Below are positions 26,353 through 34,916 of a stretch of 64,000 bases of DNA, one piece after another (the stretch's first letter is position 1; each line of letters begins with the position of its first letter). The notes beneath the pieces are model-generated. The model saw only the letters and a list, made by a program, of their open reading frames with translations, did not search any database and was not told the origin of the DNA. The position numbers and the translations under genes are program-made. This DNA is from Simplicispira sedimenti (GTDB taxonomy: Bacteria > Pseudomonadota > Gammaproteobacteria > Burkholderiales > Burkholderiaceae_C). Location of the stretch: positions 310,001 through 374,000 of the forward strand of contig NZ_JAKVIJ010000001.1 in the NCBI RefSeq assembly GCF_022760965.1, given 5' to 3'.

Positions 26353-29300
26353 ATGACCGACGCTCTGGATCAGCCACCACCACCCGCCTCGCCGGAGGTA
26401 CAGGATCCGGCCGAGGCCTTGCGCATTTCCGAAGAGCGCCTGACCCTGGTGGCACGCGCCACCACCGACACGGTGTGGGACTGGAATGTGCGCACCAACG
26501 CCCTGTGGTGGGGTGGGCGCTTTCGCGAAGTGCTGGGTCTGCCGCACTACACCAAGGTGCCCCACGCCGATGCCTTCGTTGCACGCCTGCACCCCGAGGA
26601 CCGCGAGCGTGTGGTGTCCTCGCTGCAGGCCACCGTGCAAGGCAGCGGCGACACCTGGGAGTGCGAATACCGCATCCGCCATGAAGACGGCCACTACCTC
26701 TGGATGCTGGACCGGGGCTTTGTGATCCGCGATGCCCAAGGCCAGGCCCTGCGCATGGTGGGCGGCATGGCCGACATCAGCGAGCGCAAGCTGGTGGCCC
26801 AGGAAGAAGCCCAGGAAGCCCAGGTGCACGCCGAACTGGTGCGCGTGCAGCAACGCATTTCTTCCCTGGAACTGGGCCTGCCCGAGGTGCTGCAGCATGT
26901 GGCACAGACGGCCCTGGACATCTGCCAGGCCGAAGGGGCCTTGCTGGAGCTGCTCGAAGGCGACCAACTGGTGGCCCAGGCCGCGGTAGGGCAACTGGTG
27001 CGCACTCCCGGCAGTGCCTTGCCTCTGAGCAACAGCCTGTTGTGGCCCAAGCTGCAGCAAGGCAGCCCGGTGCTGTGCAACGACACAGCCGCCCAGGGCT
27101 GGAATCTAGGGGATGACCCTCTGCGCCAGCAGGTGCGGTCGGTGCTGGCGGCTCCGCTGGTGTGCGACGACACCGTGGTGGGCACGCTCAAGGCCACCTC
27201 CAGTCGCACAGACAGCTTCAGCCCCCGGCACCTGGCGCATTTGCAGATCCTGGCCCAAAGCCTGGGGGCCATGTTGCGCCTGCGCCAGGTGGCGGCGCAG
27301 TTGCGCGAATCCGAGCAGCAGTACAAGCTGCTGTTCGACATGCACCCCCAGCCCATGTGGGTGCGCGCCGACGACCCCAGCCTGCGCTTTCTGGCCGTCA
27401 ATCAGGCCATGCAGGCGCAGTACGGTTACAGCGCGCAGGAACTGCTGCGCATGGGCATGGCCGACCTGTGGCTGCCCGAGGAGCGCGCGCAGCGCAGCGC
27501 CGAAGTAAGAAACCACCCCCACGACCAAGCGCATAACGGCCTGCTGCACCGGCACCGCCGCAAGGACGGCTCGGTGTGCGAGATGGAGATCTCGTCGCGC
27601 GGCATCATCTTCAACGGCCAACCGGCGCGCCAGGTCATGGCCACCGACGTGACCGAACGCCAGCAGACCCAGCGCGAGCTCAGCCGCCTGGCGCGCGCCC
27701 AAAGCATGCTCAGCAGCTGTAACGAGACCCTGGTGCGCGCCACCTCCGAAACCACATTGCTGCAGGAGGTATGCCGCATGGTGGTGGAGATGGGGGGTTA
27801 CCGGCTGGGTTGGGTGGGTTTTGCACAGAACGATGCACAGCGCTCCATCCAGATCGTTGCCCACGCGGGCGAGGGCAGCGACTACCTGGAGCAACTGAAC
27901 CCGTCCTGGTCGGAGCACCATCCGCGCGGCCAGGGTCCGGCCGGCCTGACCGTGCGCAGCGGCCACAGCGTCATCGTGCGCGACGTGGCCAGCACCACGC
28001 TGCAGGCCGACTGGGCCGATCGCATGGTGGGTCAGGGCTTCCACGGGGTGATGGCACTGCCCCTGCGCGCGGCGGGGCACACGTTTGGCCTGCTGTACCT
28101 GTACGCCCCTGAAGTGCTGCTCATCGGCACCGAAGAAGAGGCCTTGATGCAGCAACTGGCCGACGACCTGGCCTTTGGCATCATGAGCCTGCGCGCACAC
28201 AGGGAACAGCAGCAGTTGCAGGCCTCGGTGCTCAAGATGGCCGCGGCCGTCTCGGCCACCACCGGAGCTGAGTTCTTTGTGCAACTGGCGCGCAACATGG
28301 GCGAGGCCCTGGGCGCCCAGGTGGCGTGCGTGGCCCGCCTGCTCCCAGGCAGGCAGGCAGGCGATGCGCCCCGGGTGCTGGCCTTGGCGCTGGTGGTGGA
28401 TGGCAAGCTGTCCGACAGCGTGGAATACGCGCTGCAAGGCACACCCAGCATGGAACTGCTGCTGCAAAAGCAATACGTGGTGCAGAGCGGGCTGTCGCAG
28501 CACTACCCCCAGGCACCCATCGTGCAAAAGGTGCAGGCCCAGGGCTACGCCGGGCAGCAGTTGGTGGACGCCTCGGGAAAGCCCACAGGCATGATTTTTG
28601 TGCTGTTTCGCCAGCCGCTGGCCAACGCCGATTTCGTGGCCACCACGCTGCAGATTTTTGCCACCCGCGCAGGCGCCGAAATCGAACGCCAGGCCACCGA
28701 TGTGCGGGTGCGGCACCAGGCCTCGCTGCTGGACAAGGCGCAGGATGCCATCGTCGAGCGTGACCTGCAGCACCGCATCATCTACTGGAACCAGGGAGCC
28801 GAGCGCCTATACGGCTGGAGTGCCGCACAGGCCCAGGGGCGCCAGGCCGATGCCCTGATGTACGGTGACACCGCCGCCTTCGAACACGCCACCACCACGG
28901 TGCTGACCCGTGGCGAATGGTCGGGCGAGATCAGCGTGCGCCACCAGGATGGACACACCATCGAGGCCGAGGGGCGCTGGACCCTGGTGCTGGACGACAA
29001 GGGACGGCCCGAATCCATCCTGGAGATCAACACCGACATCCGCCAGCGCAAGGCCAAGGACCGCGAGATCCAGCGCCTGGCGTTCTACGACACCCTCACC
29101 GGCCTGCCCAACCGCATGCTGCTGCTGGACCGCATGCAGCATGCCCTGGACAACGCCATACGCCAGCACCAGGGCGGGGCGCTGCTGTTCATTGACCTGG
29201 ACAACTTCAAGACCCTCAACGACACCCTGGGGCACGACAAGGGCGACCTGCTGCTGCAACAGGTGGCGCAGCGCCTGAACACCTGCGTGCGCAGCGTGGA

Positions 29301-30384
29301 TACCGTGGCGCGCCTGGGCGGCGACGAGTTCGTGGTCATGCTCGAAGGCCTGAGCGCGGACGCGCAGGCGCTGGTGATGGAGGCCCGTGGCGTGGGCGAG
29401 AAGATCCTGACCCAGCTCGGCCAGCCCTACGCCCTGGCAGGCTACCACTACCGCAGCACGCCCAGCATCGGCATCGTGCCCTTCCTGGGGCCGCAGACCA
29501 GCGTGCTGGAACTGCTCAAGCAGGCCGATCTGGCCATGTACCAGGCCAAATCGGCCGGGCGCAACACGCTGCGCTTCTTCGACCCGGAAATGCAGGCGGC
29601 GGTGAGCGCCCGTGCCACCCTGGAAGACGACCTGCGCCATGCGCTGGCGTTCGAGCAGTTCTTGCTGCATTTCCAACCGCAGGTGGACCAGAACGGCCGC
29701 TTTGTGGGGGTGGAGGCACTGGTGCGCTGGCACCACCCAGAGCGCGGCCTGGTGTCGCCCGCCCAGTTCATCCCGGTGGCCGAGGAAACCGGACTCATCC
29801 TGGCGCTGGGGCGCTGGGTGCTGCACTCGGCCTGCAAGCTGTTGGCGCGCTGGAAGGACGACCCACAACTGAGCCACTTGACGATGGCGGTCAACGTGAG
29901 CTCGCAGCAGTTCCACCACGAGAGCTTTGTGGACGACGTGGCGCGCGCCCTGGCGGTGAACGAGGTGCCAGCCGATCGACTCAAGCTGGAGCTGACCGAA
30001 AGCCTGCTTGTGGATGATCTGGACACCACCATCGCCACCATGACCACCTTGCGCACGTTGGGGGTGCGTTTTTCGCTGGACGACTTTGGCACCGGCTATT
30101 CCAGCCTGAGCTACCTCAAGCGCATGCCGCTGGACCAGATCAAGATCGACCAGAGCTTTGTGCGCGACCTGTTTTCGGACCCGAACGACGAGGCCATCAT
30201 CAACACCATCATCGCCCTGGGCCAGACCCTGGGGCTGGAGGTGATTGCCGAGGGCGTGGAAACCACCGAGCAGCACCTGTTGCTGGTCAAGGCCGGATGC
30301 CCGGCCTTCCAGGGCTATCTGTTCAGCAAGCCCATTCCAGCTGGCACGCTGGAACGCCTGCTGCGACTACCCGTCATCCCCTAA
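26353..30384 (+). CDS. PAS/GAF multisensor diguanylate cyclase-phosphodiesterase
   Basis: The 1343-residue cytosolic sensor appears to be ordered PAS (about 25-145), GAF (160-310), PAS (320-430), GAF (445-615), a third GAF-like region (630-790), PAS (795-905), GGDEF (910-1075) and EAL (1085-1340). The cyclase signature GGDEF is intact at 989-993, with an RxxD inhibitory site (RSVD, 980-983) exactly five residues before it. The EAL motif (1121-1123) and its metal-binding DDFGTGYSSLSYL loop are also intact, so both making and breaking of cyclic di-GMP are possible. No membrane segments are seen. A short 22-codon ORF (26277-26345) ends seven bases upstream and may or may not be translated. Confidence 0.93.
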   Translation: MTDALDQPPPPASPEVQDPAEALRISEERLTLVARATTDTVWDWNVRTNALWWGGRFREVLGLPHYTKVPHADAFVARLHPEDRERVVSSLQATVQGSGDTWECEYRIRHEDGHYLWMLDRGFVIRDAQGQALRMVGGMADISERKLVAQEEAQEAQVHAELVRVQQRISSLELGLPEVLQHVAQTALDICQAEGALLELLEGDQLVAQAAVGQLVRTPGSALPLSNSLLWPKLQQGSPVLCNDTAAQGWNLGDDPLRQQVRSVLAAPLVCDDTVVGTLKATSSRTDSFSPRHLAHLQILAQSLGAMLRLRQVAAQLRESEQQYKLLFDMHPQPMWVRADDPSLRFLAVNQAMQAQYGYSAQELLRMGMADLWLPEERAQRSAEVRNHPHDQAHNGLLHRHRRKDGSVCEMEISSRGIIFNGQPARQVMATDVTERQQTQRELSRLARAQSMLSSCNETLVRATSETTLLQEVCRMVVEMGGYRLGWVGFAQNDAQRSIQIVAHAGEGSDYLEQLNPSWSEHHPRGQGPAGLTVRSGHSVIVRDVASTTLQADWADRMVGQGFHGVMALPLRAAGHTFGLLYLYAPEVLLIGTEEEALMQQLADDLAFGIMSLRAHREQQQLQASVLKMAAAVSATTGAEFFVQLARNMGEALGAQVACVARLLPGRQAGDAPRVLALALVVDGKLSDSVEYALQGTPSMELLLQKQYVVQSGLSQHYPQAPIVQKVQAQGYAGQQLVDASGKPTGMIFVLFRQPLANADFVATTLQIFATRAGAEIERQATDVRVRHQASLLDKAQDAIVERDLQHRIIYWNQGAERLYGWSAAQAQGRQADALMYGDTAAFEHATTTVLTRGEWSGEISVRHQDGHTIEAEGRWTLVLDDKGRPESILEINTDIRQRKAKDREIQRLAFYDTLTGLPNRMLLLDRMQHALDNAIRQHQGGALLFIDLDNFKTLNDTLGHDKGDLLLQQVAQRLNTCVRSVDTVARLGGDEFVVMLEGLSADAQALVMEARGVGEKILTQLGQPYALAGYHYRSTPSIGIVPFLGPQTSVLELLKQADLAMYQAKSAGRNTLRFFDPEMQAAVSARATLEDDLRHALAFEQFLLHFQPQVDQNGRFVGVEALVRWHHPERGLVSPAQFIPVAEETGLILALGRWVLHSACKLLARWKDDPQLSHLTMAVNVSSQQFHHESFVDDVARALAVNEVPADRLKLELTESLLVDDLDTTIATMTTLRTLGVRFSLDDFGTGYSSLSYLKRMPLDQIKIDQSFVRDLFSDPNDEAIINTIIALGQTLGLEVIAEGVETTEQHLLLVKAGCPAFQGYLFSKPIPAGTLERLLRLPVIP

Positions 30385-30465
30385 AAAACATGAGCACACC
30401 TGTTTCCTGCCGCTGCGGGAGGCGCAGCCGTGGGCGACCTTGGCGCAGCGCAAAGGGTTCCTGAA

Positions 30466-30688
30466 GTTGTTCTATAAAGCTATGAATCTAAATAGCAGTA
30501 GTAGTAGAACCGCCACTTTGTTGTGGATAACCTGCATTTTTCCAATGTAAACAAAGGGTTGGGTGCTTCCATAGTCTGTGGGTGCAGCGGAGTTTTGGGC
30601 GTGGTCCAGAATGAACAACATGACACAGGTGAGTATTTCTGTGGACAAGTGCTTTGTTGTGCCAGAAGCGTCACCAGGTTTGTCCACA
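30466..30688. other. oriC-like module A: DnaA-trio-like repeats and three DnaA boxes
   Basis: The module lies between the convergent ends of the GGDEF/EAL gene and pagL. An AT-rich stretch starting GTTGTTCT (30466) leads to five trinucleotides TAG-CAG-TAG-TAG-TAG (30493-30507), a 14-nt spacer and a perfect consensus DnaA box TGTGGATAA (30522-30530). Further boxes are TGTGGACAA at 30640-30648 and the inverted TTGTCCACA at 30680-30688. On the minus strand the order box, spacer, CTA-repeats, AT-rich DNA matches the basal origin unwinding element described for bacterial oriC. A near-identical layout occurs at 34661-34885. Confidence 0.6.
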
Positions 30689-30709
30689 GGCGCGAAGAAA
30701 GCACAAAGC

Positions 30710-30742
30710 AAAGCGCCACGCCTTTGGAGGGCGTGGCGCTTT
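30710..30742 (-). terminator. Strong hairpin terminator downstream of pagL
   Basis: AAAGCGCCACGCC (30710-30722) pairs perfectly with GGCGTGGCGCTTT (30730-30742) around a 7-nt loop. On the minus strand the arm ends in TTT and continues TGCTTTGTGCTTTC. It lies 38 bp beyond the pagL stop and just right of module A. It may also shield that module from transcription. Confidence 0.8.
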
Positions 30743-30780
30743 GGCACAAAGGGGATGTGGTGACTTGTGCCACCGCCCGG

Positions 30781-31377
30781 TCAGAAATGCCGGGCGTAGC
30801 GCAGTTGCAGGAAGTTCTGGCCCGGATTTGGCTTTTTCAGGCTGGCGTTGGAACTGTGCTGGATGCGCAACTGCCATTCGTGCTCCTGCTGCGCACCATG
30901 CAGGTAGCCCACGGCCAGGTGTGAGGCAAAGTTCAGGCGCGTGCCCATTTCCTTGGTCGCGGTGATGAAGCGGGGCTTGGCATAGTTCATGCCAGTGCCC
31001 ACCTCAACGAACCAAGGGCTTTGGCCCTGTGCAGGCCGCCATTGCAGGGCGGCACCGGCACCCAGCAAGGCACTGTGCGTACGGCCAGGCGTTCCCTTGG
31101 CCGACCATTGGCCCAGGTGCAGGTCCCAATGGCCCCGCACGGTGCCGCCTGCCCAGGCCGTGCTCCAGTGCTTCCAGGGCAGGGTGGTGCCCACAATCCA
31201 GGCCCGGGCATCTTCCCGTGCCATGCCGGCCTGAACGTACAGCGTGGGTGTGGCTGCCACAGGGGCTTGCTGTGCCGCTGCAGACCCTAGCCCACCCAGT
31301 GCCAGGCCACAGGCCAGCGTGCAATGGAGTGGGAACACATGGTGGCGCCGAAGGCGCAGGGTCTGGAAGAAGGGCAT
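30781..31377 (-). CDS. pagL: Lipid A 3-O-deacylase PagL
   Basis: This outer-membrane beta-barrel esterase removes the 3-position acyl chain of lipid A. From ATG 31377 the protein has 198 residues, with a signal peptide ending near SAAAQQ. Alternating strand-like segments lead to the C-terminal signature IQHSSNASLKKPNPG with catalytic His174 and Ser176, and the barrel ends in a C-terminal Phe. The position of the third catalytic residue (Glu140 in the P. aeruginosa enzyme) appears to hold Gln187/Asn188 here. The first in-frame start at 31464 would extend the signal peptide unnaturally. Confidence 0.85.
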   Translation of the reverse strand: MPFFQTLRLRRHHVFPLHCTLACGLALGGLGSAAAQQAPVAATPTLYVQAGMAREDARAWIVGTTLPWKHWSTAWAGGTVRGHWDLHLGQWSAKGTPGRTHSALLGAGAALQWRPAQGQSPWFVEVGTGMNYAKPRFITATKEMGTRLNFASHLAVGYLHGAQQEHEWQLRIQHSSNASLKKPNPGQNFLQLRYARHF

Positions 31378-31511
31378 GGCTGGCGGTGTCTTTTGGCGCC
31401 GGGAGCGGACGCGGAGCCAAAAAGTGTAACTCCTGGTTCGCGATCGAGGCCCGATCGTTTCCACCCACCATGGCGGGCTGTGGGCTGGCTGCGACAGCCC
31501 ACTCCGGTACC

Positions 31512-32063
31512 TCAGTACATCATGCCGCCACCATGGTGGCCATGTCTGCCGTGGCCACCTTCCCGACCTCGGCGCTCGCCTTTGCCATCGCGGTGCATGC
31601 GCAAGCTGACGGCGTCAAAGCGCTGTTGCTGTTCCGGGCTCAGGGCCGCGTAGAAGGTCTTGACGGCCTCGGCACGGCGGTCAGCCTGGGCATTGCGTTC
31701 GTTGCGAAGCGTGCGCATGCGGTCGATGCGCTCGGGCGTCTTCAGGCGGGCCCATTCCTCGCGGTCCAGCGCCTGCTGGGGGGGCTGGGGCGGTTGCATG
31801 GACTGGGTGAAGGCCTGCCAGGCGCCTTCCTGCGCGGGGGTAATCTGGAGCTTTTCCTTCAACTCGGCCATGCGCTGGGCATGGTGCTTTTGCATGCGTT
31901 CCTGGCGCCATTGCTTGCGCTGGCCGGCTTCGGCGGGGCGCTGGGCGGAAAGGGTGGGTGCTTCTCCACTGGGGGGCATGGGAGCGTTCTGGGCCAGTGC
32001 AGGCAAGGTCAGCAGACCTGCCAGGGCGGTTGCAAGGGCGATGCGGCGGTGCTTGGGCAACAT
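31512..32063 (-). CDS. Spy/CpxP-like periplasmic LTXXQ protein
   Basis: From ATG 32063 (AGGAA upstream) this is a 183-residue exported, helical protein. Its signal peptide ends at ALAQ. Two LTxxQ-like motifs, LQITPAQEGAWQAF and LSPEQQQRFDAV, are separated by long charged helices. The C-terminus is His/Gly/Met-rich (GGHGRHGHHGGGMMY), suggesting metal binding. Family members are chaperones or sensors of envelope and metal stress. No two-component system is adjacent. Confidence 0.85.
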   Translation of the reverse strand: MLPKHRRIALATALAGLLTLPALAQNAPMPPSGEAPTLSAQRPAEAGQRKQWRQERMQKHHAQRMAELKEKLQITPAQEGAWQAFTQSMQPPQPPQQALDREEWARLKTPERIDRMRTLRNERNAQADRRAEAVKTFYAALSPEQQQRFDAVSLRMHRDGKGERRGREGGHGRHGHHGGGMMY

Positions 32064-32239
32064 GGTGGATTCCTTTCTCAGTGGTGGGCAATGGCATCCA
32101 TGTGTCACTGCTTGAAAGGCAGTGTGCGCCGCGCCTGTATCGCCGCTGTGCCGTTTTGGTGAGGCTGTGTAAAGTTGTGCGATTCTTCGGTGCCCGGTGG
32201 ATGCTCAATTTTTGGTAAAAATTGGCTCAAAGGCAAAAT

Positions 32240-32271
32240 GGATAAGCGCCAATAGCTATTAAATTCATAGC
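32240..32271. repeat. Dispersed two-hairpin repeat, half copy
   Basis: TGGATAAGCGCCAATAGC followed by TATTAAATTCATAGC is the 3' half of the repeat family (AAGCGC arm plus GCTAT/ATAGC hairpin). It lies 36 bp before the rdgC start. Confidence 0.7.
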
Positions 32272-32306
32272 ATTTTGGTCGAACGGCTGGATATTGAAAG
32301 GTTTGC

Positions 32307-33305
32307 GTGTTCAAGAACATGATCGTGTACCGCATCGCGCCGCAGTGGCAGGTGGGGTTGGAGACGTTGGAAGACGCCTTGCAGAAGGCGATATTTGCTG
32401 CGTGCGGTGCCACGCAGGAGCGCGCCGTGGGCTTTGTGCCGCCGCGCGGTGAGGCCCATGGCCCGCTGGCCGAAAGCGTGGGCGGGCAATGGATTCTGCG
32501 CTTCATGGTGGAGGCCAAGGTGCTGCCCGGCAGCGTGCTGGCGCGCAAGGTGCAGGACAAGGTGGACCAGATCGAGCGCGAGACCGGTCGCAAGCCCGGC
32601 AAGAAGGAAAAGCGCGACCTCAAGGACGAGGCCAAGCTGGACCTCCTGCCCATGGCCTTTACCAAAATGGGATCGATGTGGGTGTGGATCGACCCCCAGG
32701 CCCGCACCCTGGTGCTCGACACCGGCAGCCAGGCGCGCGCCGACGAGGTGGTGAGCCAATTGGTGGAACTGCTGCCCGCAGGCTTTGCGGTGGCGCTGCT
32801 GCACACGCAGACCTCGCCACAGACGGCCATGGCGCACTGGCTCAAGGAGCAGGACCCACCCGCAGGCTTCACGGTGGACCGTGAATGCGAACTCAAGAGC
32901 CCCGACGAATCCAAGGCCGTGGTGCGCTACGCCCGCCACCCGCTGGACATCGAGGAAGTGCAGCAGCACATCCAGGCTGGCAAGCTGCCCACGCGCCTGG
33001 CGCTGACCTGGGACGACCGCGTATCCTTTGTGCTGACCGAAGGCCTGCAACTCAAGAAGATCGCCTTTCTCGACACGGTGTTCGAGGGCCAGGCGCAGGA
33101 CGAAGGGGGCTTTGACACCGACGTGGCCATCGCCACGGGCGAACTGTCCAAACTGCTGCCCGACCTGATCGAAGCCCTGGACGGTGAGGCCGAAGGCGCG
33201 GTGGAAGCCGCCGCGAATGCCGTTGCCGGAAAGCGCAGCACCGGCACGGTGACCGGGCCCGCCCAGGCCCCCACCGACACCGACCCCACCAACGCGCCGT
33301 TCTAG
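32307..33305 (+). CDS. rdgC: Recombination-associated protein RdgC
   Basis: The 332-residue protein matches RdgC, a ring-shaped non-specific DNA-binding dimer that limits RecA loading. The family start FKNMIVYRIAP, GFVPPRGEAHGPLAES, and the LLPMAFTKMGSMWVWIDP segment are clear. The start is GTG 32307, with GAAAGG upstream. The C-terminal 25 residues are a low-complexity tail. It lies between the two oriC-like modules. Confidence 0.95.
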   Translation: MFKNMIVYRIAPQWQVGLETLEDALQKAIFAACGATQERAVGFVPPRGEAHGPLAESVGGQWILRFMVEAKVLPGSVLARKVQDKVDQIERETGRKPGKKEKRDLKDEAKLDLLPMAFTKMGSMWVWIDPQARTLVLDTGSQARADEVVSQLVELLPAGFAVALLHTQTSPQTAMAHWLKEQDPPAGFTVDRECELKSPDESKAVVRYARHPLDIEEVQQHIQAGKLPTRLALTWDDRVSFVLTEGLQLKKIAFLDTVFEGQAQDEGGFDTDVAIATGELSKLLPDLIEALDGEAEGAVEAAANAVAGKRSTGTVTGPAQAPTDTDPTNAPF

Positions 33306-33326
33306 CCCCTTTGAGTTGTCCAGGCC

Positions 33327-34580
33327 ATGGTGCTGAACTGGGTGTGGATCGCGTTCTTCGTCACCGCCTGCACCACAGCGGTGGTGCGCTGGTGGTTGGG
33401 GGAAGCCGAGATCTTCACCGCCTTGCTCAAGGCCTTGTTCGACGGCGCCCGCTCGGGCTTTGAAATTTCGCTGGGCCTGGCCGGTGTCATGGCGCTGTGG
33501 CTGGGCCTGATGCGCGTGGGCGAGCGCGCCGGCATGGTGGCCCTGCTGGCGCGGCTGGCTGGGCCGCTGCTGCGCAGGCTGTTCCCTGGCGTGCCGCAGG
33601 CCCATCCGGCCCAGGGGGCCATGACCATGAACATCTCGGCCAACCTGCTGGGGCTGGACAACGCCGCCACCCCGCTGGGCCTGAACGCCATGCGCGAGCT
33701 GCAAACGCTCAACCGCGAACCCGAGGGCACGGCCAGCGATGCGCAAATCATGTTCGTGGTGATGAACACGGCCGGGCTGACCCTGATTCCCACCTCCGTC
33801 ATCGCCATCCGCCAGAGCGTGGCCTTGCAGCAGGGGTTGGGTGCGGGCTTCAATGCCGCAGACATCTTTCTGCCCACGCTGCTGGTGACCTTTGCCTCAC
33901 TGCTGGCAGGCGTGCTCACCGTGGCCGTGGCCCAGCGCCTGCCGCTGTGGCGCGCCCGGCTGCTGTTCCCCTTGCTCGCGGTGGGTGGGCTGCTGGCCGG
34001 TGCCGTAGCGCTGCTGGCCCGGCTGCCTGCGGACCAGGCCGCACGCATTGCGGGCACCACGGGCGCTGCGGCCATCCTGGGCGTGGTGCTGCTGTTCATC
34101 GTGGCCGGGGCCTGGCGCCGTGTGAACGTGTACGAGGCCTTCGTCGATGGTGCCAAGGAAGGTTTTGGCGTGGCCATTCAGATCGTGCCCTACCTCATCG
34201 CCATTTTGGTGGCTGTGGGCGTGTTCCGGGCCGCCGGCTGCATGGATGCCCTGCTGGGCGCCATTGGCGCCGCCGTGGCCTGGATGGGCCTGGATACGGC
34301 CTTTCTGCCCGCCCTGCCCGTGGGGCTGATGAAGGTGCTGTCGGGCGCAGGCGCACGCGGCCTGATGATCGACGTGCTGCAGACGCACGGCGTGGACTCC
34401 TTTGCCGGCCGCCTGGCCGCCATCATCCAGGGCTCGACCGAAACTACCTTCTACGTGCTGGCTGTGTACTTTGGCAGCGTGGGCGTCAGGAACACCCGCC
34501 ATGCCCTGGCTTGCGCCCTGTGGGCCGACGCAGTGGGCCTGGTGGCCGCCATTGGTGTGGGCTACGCCATGCTGCGCTAG
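33327..34580 (+). CDS. Nucleoside recognition (Gate) domain protein, SpmA-SpmB fusion
   Basis: The 417-residue membrane protein combines two Gate domains. The N-terminal half (about 1-200) resembles SpmA, with GAMTMNISANLLGLDNAATPLG and NREPEGTASDAQIMFVVMNTAG. The C-terminal half (about 235-415) resembles SpmB, with EGFGVAIQIVPYLIAILVAVGVFR and IIQGSTETTFYVLAVYFGSVGV. In Bacillus these are separate spore maturation proteins; in non-sporulating proteobacteria the transported substrate is unknown. It begins 21 bp after rdgC. Confidence 0.9.
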   Translation: MVLNWVWIAFFVTACTTAVVRWWLGEAEIFTALLKALFDGARSGFEISLGLAGVMALWLGLMRVGERAGMVALLARLAGPLLRRLFPGVPQAHPAQGAMTMNISANLLGLDNAATPLGLNAMRELQTLNREPEGTASDAQIMFVVMNTAGLTLIPTSVIAIRQSVALQQGLGAGFNAADIFLPTLLVTFASLLAGVLTVAVAQRLPLWRARLLFPLLAVGGLLAGAVALLARLPADQAARIAGTTGAAAILGVVLLFIVAGAWRRVNVYEAFVDGAKEGFGVAIQIVPYLIAILVAVGVFRAAGCMDALLGAIGAAVAWMGLDTAFLPALPVGLMKVLSGAGARGLMIDVLQTHGVDSFAGRLAAIIQGSTETTFYVLAVYFGSVGVRNTRHALACALWADAVGLVAAIGVGYAMLR

Positions 34581-34606
34581 CCTACACACAACCCCCCACC
34601 ACTCCG

Positions 34607-34627
34607 GCGCCCATGAGGCGCTTTTTT
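34607..34627 (+). terminator. Rho-independent terminator after the SpmA-SpmB gene
   Basis: GCGCC (34607-34611) pairs with GGCGC (34617-34621) around CATGA, followed by six T residues. It lies 27 bp after the stop codon and ends just left of module B. Confidence 0.75.
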
Positions 34628-34660
34628 CATGCCCGGCGTGCGCGTGGCATGGGGTGGTTT

Positions 34661-34885
34661 GTTGTTCTTGATTCTTTCTATATCTCAATAGTAGTAATAG
34701 TAGGCACCGCCCTGGGCTGTGGACAAGCCCGGTTTTCCTTGTCCCATCAAACAGTTGCGTGCGCCACAAGCCTGGGGGCTGTGCCGCGCGCGTGGTGTAC
34801 CGGCAATGGGGACAAAGCCCGGTCAGATGCCCGGGCTGTGGATAAATGCGTACTTGTGCTGGGACTTTGCCCAGGCTTGTCCACA
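34661..34885. other. oriC-like module B: DnaA-trio-like repeats and three DnaA boxes
   Basis: This module lies between the convergent ends of the SpmA-SpmB gene and fliC. GTTGTTCT (34661) leads through AT-rich DNA to TAG-TAG-TAA-TAG-TAG (34689-34703), a 14-nt spacer and TGTGGACAA (34718-34726). Then come TGTGGATAA (34837-34845) and the inverted TTGTCCACA (34877-34885). Spacings match module A almost base for base: trio to first box 14 nt, first to second box start 119 (118 in A), second to third start 40 (40 in A). The shared ACCGCC, TTTTCC and GTTGxGTGC landmarks lie at the same offsets. Confidence 0.6.
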
Positions 34886-34916
34886 GGGCACCTGGCGGTG
34901 GACCTTGCGCCTGGAT

